This document shows positions 51,871-58,857 of a stretch of DNA of 64,000 bases, one piece after another. A program made the position numbers and the translations under genes. The notes beneath the pieces are model-generated. The model made no database searches. It was not told where the DNA came from and saw nothing but the letters and a program-made list of their open reading frames with translations. The DNA is from Duganella sp. SG902 (lineage in GTDB: Bacteria > Pseudomonadota > Gammaproteobacteria > Burkholderiales > Burkholderiaceae_D). Within the stretch, counting starts at the first letter, position 1, and the number at the start of each line of letters is the position of its first letter. The stretch spans positions 124,001-188,000 of the forward strand of contig NZ_JABMJK010000003.1 in assembly GCF_013376005.1 (NCBI RefSeq). Direction: 5' to 3'.

Positions 51871-54144
51871 GTGCCCGTGCCCGTGGCCAACGACATCGCG
51901 CACTGGCGCGCGCAAATCTTCGCCCGCCTGCTGCTGGTGGTGTTCCTGCTCGGCCTGTTCACGGCCGTGCCCAGCGTGCTGCTGGCCGTCAGCGAGGGCA
52001 TGTGGTCGATCGCCGTGGTCGACAGCGTGGCGCTGCTGTGGGTCGGCCTGATCTGGCGCTGGCGCGGCCTCGGCTACACCGCCCGCGTGGTCAACTTCCT
52101 GGCGGTGGCGTTCGCGGTCGGCCTGGCGCTGCTGCTCAAGGTCGGGCCGGTCAGCCAGATCTACCTGATGGCGGTGCCGGTGCTGGCGGCGCTGCTGCTG
52201 GGCCTGCGCCCGGCGCTGTGGACGCTGGCGCTGGCCGGGCTGGCCGTGATGGTGCTCGGCTTCGAGGACAACGCCAACCTGCGCCTGGCCGGCCTGCCCG
52301 ACTACGGCTTCCTCAAGGCCGCCATCATCTCGCTCAACTTCATGTTCATGACCGCCGTGCTGACGCTGTCGTGCGCGGTGCTGCTGCAACACCTGGAGCG
52401 CTCGTTCGCCCAGCTGGGCGCGCTCAACGCCGAGCTGCGCCTGACGGCGGCGGCGGTGGCGCGCCTGAACGACATGGTGCTCATCGCCGAGGTCGACCAG
52501 GACGCCGCCGGCGCCCGGCGCGTCATCTTCGTCAACCAGGCGTTCGAGCGCCGCACCGGCTACCGGCGCGAGGAGGCGCTGGGCCGCGACCTGCGCCTGC
52601 TGCGCGGCCCCGGCACCGAGCAGGCGGTGGTCGACGAGATCGAGCGCCACATGGCGCGCGGCGAGCCGGTGCGCGCCGAGCTGCTCAACTACACCAAGGA
52701 CGGCGAGCCCTACTGGGTCGAGACCGAGCTGGTGCCGTTCGCCGACGCCGGCGGCGTCAACACCCACTGGGTGGCGGTCGAGCGCGACATCACCGAGCGC
52801 AAGAAGTCGCAGGACGACATCCACCGGCTGGCCTTCTTCGACGTGCTGACCGGCCTGCCCAACCGGCGCCTGCTGACGGACCGCCTCGACAAGCTGCTGG
52901 CCAGCTCGGCGCGCGGCGGCACCTACAGCGCCGTCATGTTCATCGACCTCGACCGCTTCAAGACCATCAACGACGCCCGCGGCCACGCCATCGGCGACGC
53001 CCTGCTGCGCAACGCCGCCGCGCGCCTGAGCGCCCTGATGCGCAAGGCCGACACCGTGGCGCGCATCGGCGGCGACGAGTTCGTGGTGCTGCTGGCCCAC
53101 CTGTCGCCCGAGCTGGCCGGCGCCAGCCACGCGGCGCTGACGGTGGCCGAGAAGATCCGCGCCGCCATCGGCCAGGACTTCGAGATCGCCGGCCAGAGCT
53201 ACAACTCCACCGCCAGCATCGGCGTCACCATGCTGCCGCGCGCCGGCCCGCCGCAGAGCGCGCAGGACCTGCTGCGCGAGGCCGACACCGCCATGTACCG
53301 CGCCAAGGCCGACGGCCGCAACGGCATCGCCTTCTTCGAGGCCGCCATGCAGGCCGAGGTCGAGCGCCGCCTGACGCTCGAGCGCGAGCTGGCGGCCGCG
53401 CTGGGCGCCGGCCAGCTGCGCCTGCACGTGCAGGCCCAGGTCGACCGCGACGGCCGCGCGGTCGGCGGCGAGCTGCTGATGCGCTGGCCGCGCGCCGACG
53501 GCGCCATGGTGCCGCCCAACGTGTTCATCCCGGTGGCCGAGGAGTCGGGCCTGATCGTCGAGCTGGGCGTGTGGGCGCTGCGCCAGGCCTGCGCCGCCGT
53601 GCTGCAGCTGCAGGCGGCCGGGCTGGAGATGCCGCTCTCGGTCAACGTCAGCCCGACCCAGTTCCGCCAGGCCGACTTCGTCGAGCAGGTGCGGCGCGTG
53701 CTGGCCGAGAGCGGCGCGCCGGCGCGCCTGCTGGTGCTGGAGGTGACCGAGGGCCTGCTGATCGACAAGATGGACGACACCATCGCCCGCATGCGCCAGC
53801 TGACCGGGCTGGGCCTGCGCTTCTCGATCGACGACTTCGGCACCGGCTACTCGAGCCTGGCCTACCTGAAGAAGATGCCGCTGTACGAGCTGAAGATCGA
53901 CCGCAGCTTCGTGATGGACACGCCGGACGACGCCAGCAGCCAGGCGCTGGTGCAATCGATCCTGGCCATGGCCGGCCACCTCGGCCTGCGGGTGGTGGCC
54001 GAGGGCGTGGAGACCCAGGCCCAGGCCGACTTCCTGATCGCCCACGGCTGCGACTGCATGCAGGGCTACCTGTACGCGCGGCCGATGCCGCTGCCGGAGC
54101 TGATCGCCCGGCTGCTGGCCGCGCGCCCGGGCGCCGCGGCCTGA
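51871..54144 (+). CDS. Membrane-bound PAS-GGDEF-EAL c-di-GMP enzyme
   Basis: This 757-aa protein has five or six N-terminal membrane helices (about residues 18-180), PAS with PAC (about 200-330; FVNQAFERRTGYRREEALGR), GGDEF (about 335-495; intact RIGGDEF) and EAL (about 510-750; Glu in GGELLMRW, DDFGTGYSSLAYLKKMPLYE, KIDRSF, AEGVET). EAL reads ELL, but the catalytic Glu is kept. The GTG start at 51871 has AGGAGG 8 bases upstream; an in-frame TTG at 51817 lacks a site. It could make or degrade c-di-GMP. It lies between two GIN-domain genes. Confidence 0.9.
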   Translation: MPVPVANDIAHWRAQIFARLLLVVFLLGLFTAVPSVLLAVSEGMWSIAVVDSVALLWVGLIWRWRGLGYTARVVNFLAVAFAVGLALLLKVGPVSQIYLMAVPVLAALLLGLRPALWTLALAGLAVMVLGFEDNANLRLAGLPDYGFLKAAIISLNFMFMTAVLTLSCAVLLQHLERSFAQLGALNAELRLTAAAVARLNDMVLIAEVDQDAAGARRVIFVNQAFERRTGYRREEALGRDLRLLRGPGTEQAVVDEIERHMARGEPVRAELLNYTKDGEPYWVETELVPFADAGGVNTHWVAVERDITERKKSQDDIHRLAFFDVLTGLPNRRLLTDRLDKLLASSARGGTYSAVMFIDLDRFKTINDARGHAIGDALLRNAAARLSALMRKADTVARIGGDEFVVLLAHLSPELAGASHAALTVAEKIRAAIGQDFEIAGQSYNSTASIGVTMLPRAGPPQSAQDLLREADTAMYRAKADGRNGIAFFEAAMQAEVERRLTLERELAAALGAGQLRLHVQAQVDRDGRAVGGELLMRWPRADGAMVPPNVFIPVAEESGLIVELGVWALRQACAAVLQLQAAGLEMPLSVNVSPTQFRQADFVEQVRRVLAESGAPARLLVLEVTEGLLIDKMDDTIARMRQLTGLGLRFSIDDFGTGYSSLAYLKKMPLYELKIDRSFVMDTPDDASSQALVQSILAMAGHLGLRVVAEGVETQAQADFLIAHGCDCMQGYLYARPMPLPELIARLLAARPGAAA

Positions 54145-54149
54145 GCCGC

Positions 54150-55019
54150 TTAATTGACCACCGTCACGCGCTTGCCGCTGACGTTGCGCTGGGCCGGGTT
54201 GCCGTACACGGTGACGCCGCCGGAACCGTTGGCCGAGGCCACCAGCGAGCGCGTCACGGTGGCCGCGATGCCGCCCGAGCCGTTGCTGCTGAGGTCCGCG
54301 CTCTGGCTGGTGAGGCCGGCCAGGTCGGCGCTGCCGGAACCGTTCAGGCGCACCGTCACGTTGCGCACCTGGCCGCTGGCGCTGGCGCCGCCCGAGCCGC
54401 GCAGCTCCAGGCTGAGCGAGTCGCCGTCGATCCGCCCCAGCTCCAGCCGGCCCGAGCCGTTCAGGCGGGCCGCCGTGGCGCCGCTGCGCAGGCCCGACGC
54501 GTCGAGGCCGCCGGAACCGTTCAGGCGGGCGTCGAGCCGCTCGACGCTGCCGCTCAGGCGCACCGCGCGCGAGCCGTTCAGCGACAGCTCCAGCGGCGCG
54601 CCGTTCAAGCCGCTGACCGTCATCACGCCGGAACCGTTGGCGCTCAGATGGCGCAAGGTGGGCGTGGTGTAGACGACGCGCAGCGGATGGCTGGCGCGGA
54701 CGTTGCCGTCGACCCAGACGCGCAGCGTGCCGCCGCTGGCGTCGGTGCGCAGCAGCGGCACGATATTGCCGTCGCCCTCCACCTGCAGCGCGCTGGCCTG
54801 GCCGACGCGGATCTCGACCTGCATGCCGCCGTTGATGTCGACGCCGTCCAGCGTGGCGACCTGGCGCGTCTCCACCACGTGCTGGCCGTCGCCCTGCACG
54901 GCGTCGCCGCCGAACACCGACTTGTAGTGGACGCCGCCGTCGGCGTTGTCCGGCACCACGATGACGGCGCAGCCGGCCAGGATGGAGAGAGCGGCGAGAG
55001 CGGGAAGAGTGCGGCGCAT
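54150..55019 (-). CDS. GIN-domain (DUF2807) lipoprotein with NGSG repeats
   Basis: This 289-aa protein has a lipoprotein signal (SILAGC, Cys about residue 17) and a DUF2807 beta-helix. From about residue 125 on, most turns carry an N-G-S-G motif (SANGSGVMTVSG, RLNGSGRLELG, RLNGSGSADLAG, SSNGSGGIAAT, SANGSGGVTVYG), spaced about 20 residues apart, with variants NGSR and RGSG. The regular ladder could bind ions or glycans on one face. It is convergent with the GGDEF-EAL gene (5-base gap). Likely anchored in the outer membrane. Confidence 0.87.
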   Translation of the reverse strand: MRRTLPALAALSILAGCAVIVVPDNADGGVHYKSVFGGDAVQGDGQHVVETRQVATLDGVDINGGMQVEIRVGQASALQVEGDGNIVPLLRTDASGGTLRVWVDGNVRASHPLRVVYTTPTLRHLSANGSGVMTVSGLNGAPLELSLNGSRAVRLSGSVERLDARLNGSGGLDASGLRSGATAARLNGSGRLELGRIDGDSLSLELRGSGGASASGQVRNVTVRLNGSGSADLAGLTSQSADLSSNGSGGIAATVTRSLVASANGSGGVTVYGNPAQRNVSGKRVTVVN

Positions 55020-55124
55020 GATGGCGGGTCCTTGAAGTTATAATGCCGCCACTATAGCCAGCCGCCGGCGCCGGCGCGCGCGCCGTGCGACGAACGGTAG
55101 AAAACAAGGCATGAAACGCAAGGA

Positions 55125-55460
55125 ATGAAACGCCCGATGACGACCTCCGACCTGCATGATCTGCGCGAGCGCACCCGCGAGTTCGCCCGCGCGCGCGACT
55201 GGGCGCCCTTCCACACGCCCAAGAACCTGGCCATGGCCATGTCGGTGGAGGTGGCCGAGGTGGCCGAGCACTTCCAGTGGCTGCGCAGCGGCGCCGACGC
55301 CGAGCTGGACGACGCCACCCGCGCCGCCATCCGCCTGGAGCTGGCCGACGTGCTGCTCTACCTGGTGCAGCTGGCCGACCAGCTGGACGTCGACCTGCAC
55401 GCCGCCGCCGTGGAAAAGATGGCGCTCAACGCCATCAAATACCCGCCCAAGCCGCGCTGA
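55125..55460 (+). CDS. MazG-like nucleotide pyrophosphohydrolase
   Basis: This 111-aa protein is an all-alpha NTP pyrophosphohydrolase of the MazG/RS21-C6 type, with the metal motifs EVAEVAEHFQW (EXXE) and ELADVLLYLVQLAD (EXXD) and FHTPKNLAMAMSVE. It would hydrolyse non-canonical or damaged dNTPs to monophosphates. Starts at 55125 or 55137 are possible. A five-codon frame (55111-55128) ends overlapping the 55125 ATG, and could couple translation. Cytoplasmic and monocistronic. Confidence 0.87.
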   Translation: MKRPMTTSDLHDLRERTREFARARDWAPFHTPKNLAMAMSVEVAEVAEHFQWLRSGADAELDDATRAAIRLELADVLLYLVQLADQLDVDLHAAAVEKMALNAIKYPPKPR

Positions 55461-55485
55461 CGGCGACGCCTCCCGCGGCAGCGGC

Positions 55486-55905
55486 TCAGCCGGCGCCGGC
55501 GCCGGCCGCGCGCCGGACGAACGCCGATTCGGCCGCCCACACGTCGCAGGCGCGCGCCAGCAGCTTGGCCTCGGCGTCGGCCAGCACGTCGTCGGCGTCG
55601 GCGATCTTCCACATCGCCTGCAGCAGGCGGCGGCGCAGGGCCGGATCGGTGATCTCGGCCAGCAGCGCGTCGATGGTCGCCACATCCATCACCACGTGCT
55701 CGTGGCGCACCGCCGTGCTCAGCATGTCCTGGCACAGCTCGTCGACGATGGCGTGGAAGGTATCGATATCGAGGTCGATGTACTCCAGCAGCCGCGAGCG
55801 CTGCAACGCCTGCAGCTCCGACGGGCTCATATTGCCGTCGCCGATCATGCACAGCGCCACCAGGCGCGCGGCCGCGTTGGGACTATTGGGAACATAATTT
55901 CGCAT
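55486..55905 (-). CDS. TerB-like protein
   Basis: This 139-aa all-helical protein resembles the TerB/DjlA family: AARLVALCMIGDGNMSPSELQAL with an acidic turn, and a second helical repeat RLLQAMWKIADADDVLADAEAKLLARA. TerB domains bind metal ions in tellurite-resistance and stress systems. ATG at 55905 with AGGAG 6-7 bases upstream is preferred over the adjoining GTG at 55908. It lies 24 bases downstream of the TerC/Alx gene, so both are probably one operon. Confidence 0.75.
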   Translation of the reverse strand: MRNYVPNSPNAAARLVALCMIGDGNMSPSELQALQRSRLLEYIDLDIDTFHAIVDELCQDMLSTAVRHEHVVMDVATIDALLAEITDPALRRRLLQAMWKIADADDVLADAEAKLLARACDVWAAESAFVRRAAGAGAG

Positions 55906-55929
55906 CACAAGCTCCTATCTGGGTTCGAA

Positions 55930-56886
55930 TCACTTCTTACGGGTTACGTACAGGCTGGCCACCACGCTGCCGGCGATCAGCAGCGCCACCACCGACAGCG
56001 ACACGTGCACCGGAATGTGCAGCCAAGGCAGCAGCAGCATCTTCAGGCCGATGAAGCACAGCACCAGCGCCAGGCCGTACTTCAGCAGGTGGAAGCGGTC
56101 GGCGATGTCGGCCAGCAGGAAATACAGGGCGCGCAGGCCGAGGATCGCGAACATGTTCGAGGTGAACACGATGAACGGGTCCGAGGTGATGGCGAAGATG
56201 GCCGGGATGGAATCGACCGCGAACACCAGGTCGGTCGCCTCGATCAGGATCAGCACCAGCAGCAGCGGCGTCACGTAGCGCTTGCCGTCGCGCCAGACGA
56301 AGAACTTCTCGCCGTGCTCGCCCTCGGACACCGGCAGGTGGCGGCGCGCCAGGCGCAGCACCGGGTTGTTCCGCACGTCCGGCTCGTCGTCCACGGCGCG
56401 CAGCATCTTGACGCCGGTGTACAGCAGGAAGGCGCCGAACAGGTACAGCACCCAGCTGAACTCGCTCACCACCCAGGCGCCGGCCAGGATCATGATGGCG
56501 CGCATCACGATCGCGCCCAGCACGCCGTACACCAGCACCCGCCGCTGGTACTCGGGGCGCACCTGGAAGGCCGTGAAGATCAGCAGGAAGATGAAGATGT
56601 TGTCGACCGACAGCGCCTTCTCGATCAGGTAGCCGGACAGGAACTCCAGCGACTTCCGCTCGGCGATCTCGGGACCGGCCGTGCCCTGCAGATACCACCA
56701 CAGGCCGCCGTTGAACAGCAGCGCCAGCGCGAACCAGCCGAGCGACCAGGCGCCGGCCTCGCGCGCGCTCACCTTGTGCGCCTTGTTGCCGCCGAACACC
56801 CACAGGTCCAGCGCCAGCATGGCCAGCACAAACAGCACGAAGCCCGCCCACATCGGGCCGGTGGCGATGTTTTCGATTCCATTCAT
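55930..56886 (-). CDS. TerC/Alx-family membrane protein
   Basis: This 318-aa inner-membrane protein has eight or nine helices with the family motifs EKALSVDNIFIFLLIF (about residues 85-100) and LIEATDLVFAVDSIPAIFAIT (about 205-225), whose acidic residues are thought to coordinate Mn2+. Length and the long loop (about 150-190) match the Alx subgroup rather than short TerC. Alx in E. coli exports Mn2+ and is induced at alkaline pH. No yybP-ykoY-like riboswitch is visible in the 114-base divergent gap to the NhaR-like gene. Confidence 0.92.
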   Translation of the reverse strand: MNGIENIATGPMWAGFVLFVLAMLALDLWVFGGNKAHKVSAREAGAWSLGWFALALLFNGGLWWYLQGTAGPEIAERKSLEFLSGYLIEKALSVDNIFIFLLIFTAFQVRPEYQRRVLVYGVLGAIVMRAIMILAGAWVVSEFSWVLYLFGAFLLYTGVKMLRAVDDEPDVRNNPVLRLARRHLPVSEGEHGEKFFVWRDGKRYVTPLLLVLILIEATDLVFAVDSIPAIFAITSDPFIVFTSNMFAILGLRALYFLLADIADRFHLLKYGLALVLCFIGLKMLLLPWLHIPVHVSLSVVALLIAGSVVASLYVTRKK

Positions 56887-56968
56887 GAATTGCCTCCCGC
56901 GTCATCAATCAATGCGTCATGATAGGCAAGCGCGACCATTCGTACAATTCGAATATACTTGATTGAAC

Positions 56969-56985
56969 CATCGAATAAATCGATG
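56969..56985. promoter_or_regulatory. Inverted repeat in the TerC/NhaR-like divergent region
   Basis: CATCGA and TCGATG flank a 5-base ATAAA, 15 bases before the NhaR-like start. The T-N11-A form is compatible with a LysR-type binding site for autoregulation or terC control. Confidence 0.4.
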
Positions 56986-57000
56986 CTTTGAGGGAATCCC

Positions 57001-57897
57001 ATGTCCAACCTGAACTACAAGCACCTGCGCTACTTCTGGATGGTGGCGCGCAGCGGCAGCATCGCCAGGGCGGCCGAGCAGCTGCACCTGACGCCGCAAT
57101 CGATCTCCGGCCAGCTCAGCGAGTTCGCCGACACCCTGGGCGTGGAGCTGTTCCGGCGCGTGGGCCGGCGCCTGGAGCTGACCGAGACCGGCGCCAGCGT
57201 GCTGCGCCACGCCGACGACATCTTCAGCGCCGGCGACGCCCTGCTGGATGTCATCCGGGACCAGGCGTCCACCCCGTCCACCTTCCGCGTCGGCGTCTCC
57301 GACTCGGTGTCCAAGGCGGTGGCCTGCCGGCTGGTGGCGCCGGCGCTGGCGCTCGAGCGGCCGACCCGCCTGATCTGCCGCGAGGGCCGGCTGGCGGCGC
57401 TGCTGGCCGACATGGCGGTGCACCGGCTCGACCTGATCATCGCCGACCGCGCCATGCCCAGCCACCTGAGCGTGCGCGGCTACAACCACCTGCTGGGCGA
57501 GAGCGAACTGGGGGTGTTCGCCGCCAGCGCGCTGGCGCCGGCGCTGAGCGGGCCATTCCCGGCCTGCCTGAACCGCGCGCCGCTGCTGCTCCCGGGCGAG
57601 GACTTCGCGGTGCGCGCGCGCCTGATGCAATGGCTGCACGCGCACGTGCCGCGCCTGCACGTGGTGGGCGAGTTCGACGACAGCGCCATGATCAAGGCCT
57701 TCGGCCAGTCGGGCAAGGGCTTGTTCTTCGCGCCGGCCGCGCTGGCGCGCACCATCTGCGCCCAGTACGACGTGGTGCTGCTGGGCACCATCCCGGCGCT
57801 GCGCGAGCAGGTCTACGCCATCACCACCGAGCGCCGCATCAGCCACCCGGCCACCCAGGCTATCCGCCAGGCCGCGCGCGAGACGCTGTCGGCGTGA
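57001..57897 (+). CDS. NhaR-like LysR-family regulator
   Basis: This 298-aa protein starts NLNYKHLRYFWMVARSGSIA with the winged helix LHLTPQSISGQLSEFADTLG, very close by memory to E. coli NhaR (INYNHLYYFWHV, LTPQTITGQI). The effector domain covers about residues 95-298. NhaR activates the Na+/H+ antiporter gene nhaA and the osmC promoter in response to Na+. Here no nhaA is nearby; it diverges instead from the TerC/Alx gene. The 3' end overlaps the convergent esterase gene by 38 bases. Confidence 0.88.
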   Translation: MSNLNYKHLRYFWMVARSGSIARAAEQLHLTPQSISGQLSEFADTLGVELFRRVGRRLELTETGASVLRHADDIFSAGDALLDVIRDQASTPSTFRVGVSDSVSKAVACRLVAPALALERPTRLICREGRLAALLADMAVHRLDLIIADRAMPSHLSVRGYNHLLGESELGVFAASALAPALSGPFPACLNRAPLLLPGEDFAVRARLMQWLHAHVPRLHVVGEFDDSAMIKAFGQSGKGLFFAPAALARTICAQYDVVLLGTIPALREQVYAITTERRISHPATQAIRQAARETLSA

Positions 57898-58783
57898 GGG
57901 CCTTGCGGATCTCGGCCCAGACGATGGGCCACGACGGCGAGCTGGCCGCCACCTCGTCGTAATGGCTGCCGCCGGGCAGCAGCACCACCTCGGCGGCGTC
58001 GCCGGCCGCGCGCGCGCGGCGCGCGTAATCGTGGCCCACGCGCGGCGGCGAGATGTCGTCATGCTCGCCGTGGATCAGCACCGTGCGCACGCCGGCCGGC
58101 AGCAGCTCGGCCGGCGAGGTGTCGCTGAAGATATCGGGCCGCGCGGCGCTGGCCACGCCGGCCAGCTGCGCCATGTCGCGGCCGCAGCTGGACTTGATCA
58201 GCGCCTGCTCGTTGCGCAGGTCGGCCAGGCCGCCAAGGCTGATCACCACCGGCACCGGCAGCGGATCGGCCACGTACAGCGGGCTGGCGCGCGGCAGCCG
58301 GGCGCGCGCGCCGGCCCATTGCGCCAGGTGGCCGCCGGCCGAATGCCCGATCAGCACGATGCGCGACAGGTCGAGTCTATGCTCGCCGGCGAGCGCGCGC
58401 AGGCGGTCGATGGCGGTCGCCACGTCGTGATACATGCCCGGATAGCCGCCGCCCGCCTCGTCGTGGCGGCGGTACTCCACATTCCACACCGCGACGCCCT
58501 GGCGCGCCAGGGCGCCGGCCATGTCGCGCATCTGCGTGATGCCGCCGAACTCCCTGGTCCAGCAGCCGCCGTGGATGATCACCGCCACCGGGAACGGCCC
58601 CGCGCCCACGGGTTGGAACAGCTCGGCGAACTGCGACGGCGCCACCCCATAGGCGACATGGCGGGTCGGCGCCGGCCCGCTCAGCGCGAGGTAATCCTGC
58701 AGGGTCATGGGCGCGGCCGCGGCCCCGCCCACGCCGCCGGCCGCCGCGGCGGCCAGCAGGCCATGTCGTAGTTTGTTCAGCAT
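57860..58783 (-). CDS. Exported alpha/beta hydrolase (esterase/lipase, BD-FAE-like)
   Basis: This 307-aa protein has a Sec signal peptide (MLNKLRHGLLAAAAAGGVGGAAA) and an alpha/beta hydrolase domain with the oxyanion motif IIHGGCWTR, nucleophile elbow GHSAGGHLAQW (Ser about residue 147), an acid in HGEHDDISPP and a His in GGSHYDEV. The HGG and kynurenine-formamidase-like layout suggests acyl esters, such as feruloyl or acetyl groups, as substrates. It overlaps the end of the NhaR-like gene. It lies downstream of the TonB receptor gene but is separated by a terminator. Confidence 0.87.
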   Translation of the reverse strand: MLNKLRHGLLAAAAAGGVGGAAAAPMTLQDYLALSGPAPTRHVAYGVAPSQFAELFQPVGAGPFPVAVIIHGGCWTREFGGITQMRDMAGALARQGVAVWNVEYRRHDEAGGGYPGMYHDVATAIDRLRALAGEHRLDLSRIVLIGHSAGGHLAQWAGARARLPRASPLYVADPLPVPVVISLGGLADLRNEQALIKSSCGRDMAQLAGVASAARPDIFSDTSPAELLPAGVRTVLIHGEHDDISPPRVGHDYARRARAAGDAAEVVLLPGGSHYDEVAASSPSWPIVWAEIRKALTPTASRARPGG

Positions 58784-58806
58784 GCGCTAATGCTACACGA
58801 AAAAAA

Positions 58807-58830
58807 GGGGCCGCCCCGAAGGGCAGCCCC
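58807..58830 (-). terminator. Intrinsic terminator of the amine-oxidase/TonB receptor transcript
   Basis: Stem GGGGCTGCCC/GGGCGGCCCC read on the minus strand (one mismatch) with loop TTCG, followed by seven T. It lies 28 bases after the receptor stop. Confidence 0.85.
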
Positions 58831-58857
58831 CAAACTAAACGCCCCCGCTTAGAAAAC

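Noticed and set aside
51823..55107. Very long open frames on the strand opposite the GGDEF-EAL and GIN genes, and similar long antisense frames elsewhere (for example 526-1275, 13776-15434, 15416-17251, 21281-24202)
   Set aside because: They mirror the third-position GC bias of real genes, have Arg/His/Gln-rich compositions without domains, and lack ribosome sites.
56887..57000. Manganese (yybP-ykoY) riboswitch before the TerC/Alx gene
   Set aside because: The gap is only 114 bases, shared with a divergent gene, and no matching paired elements could be drawn.
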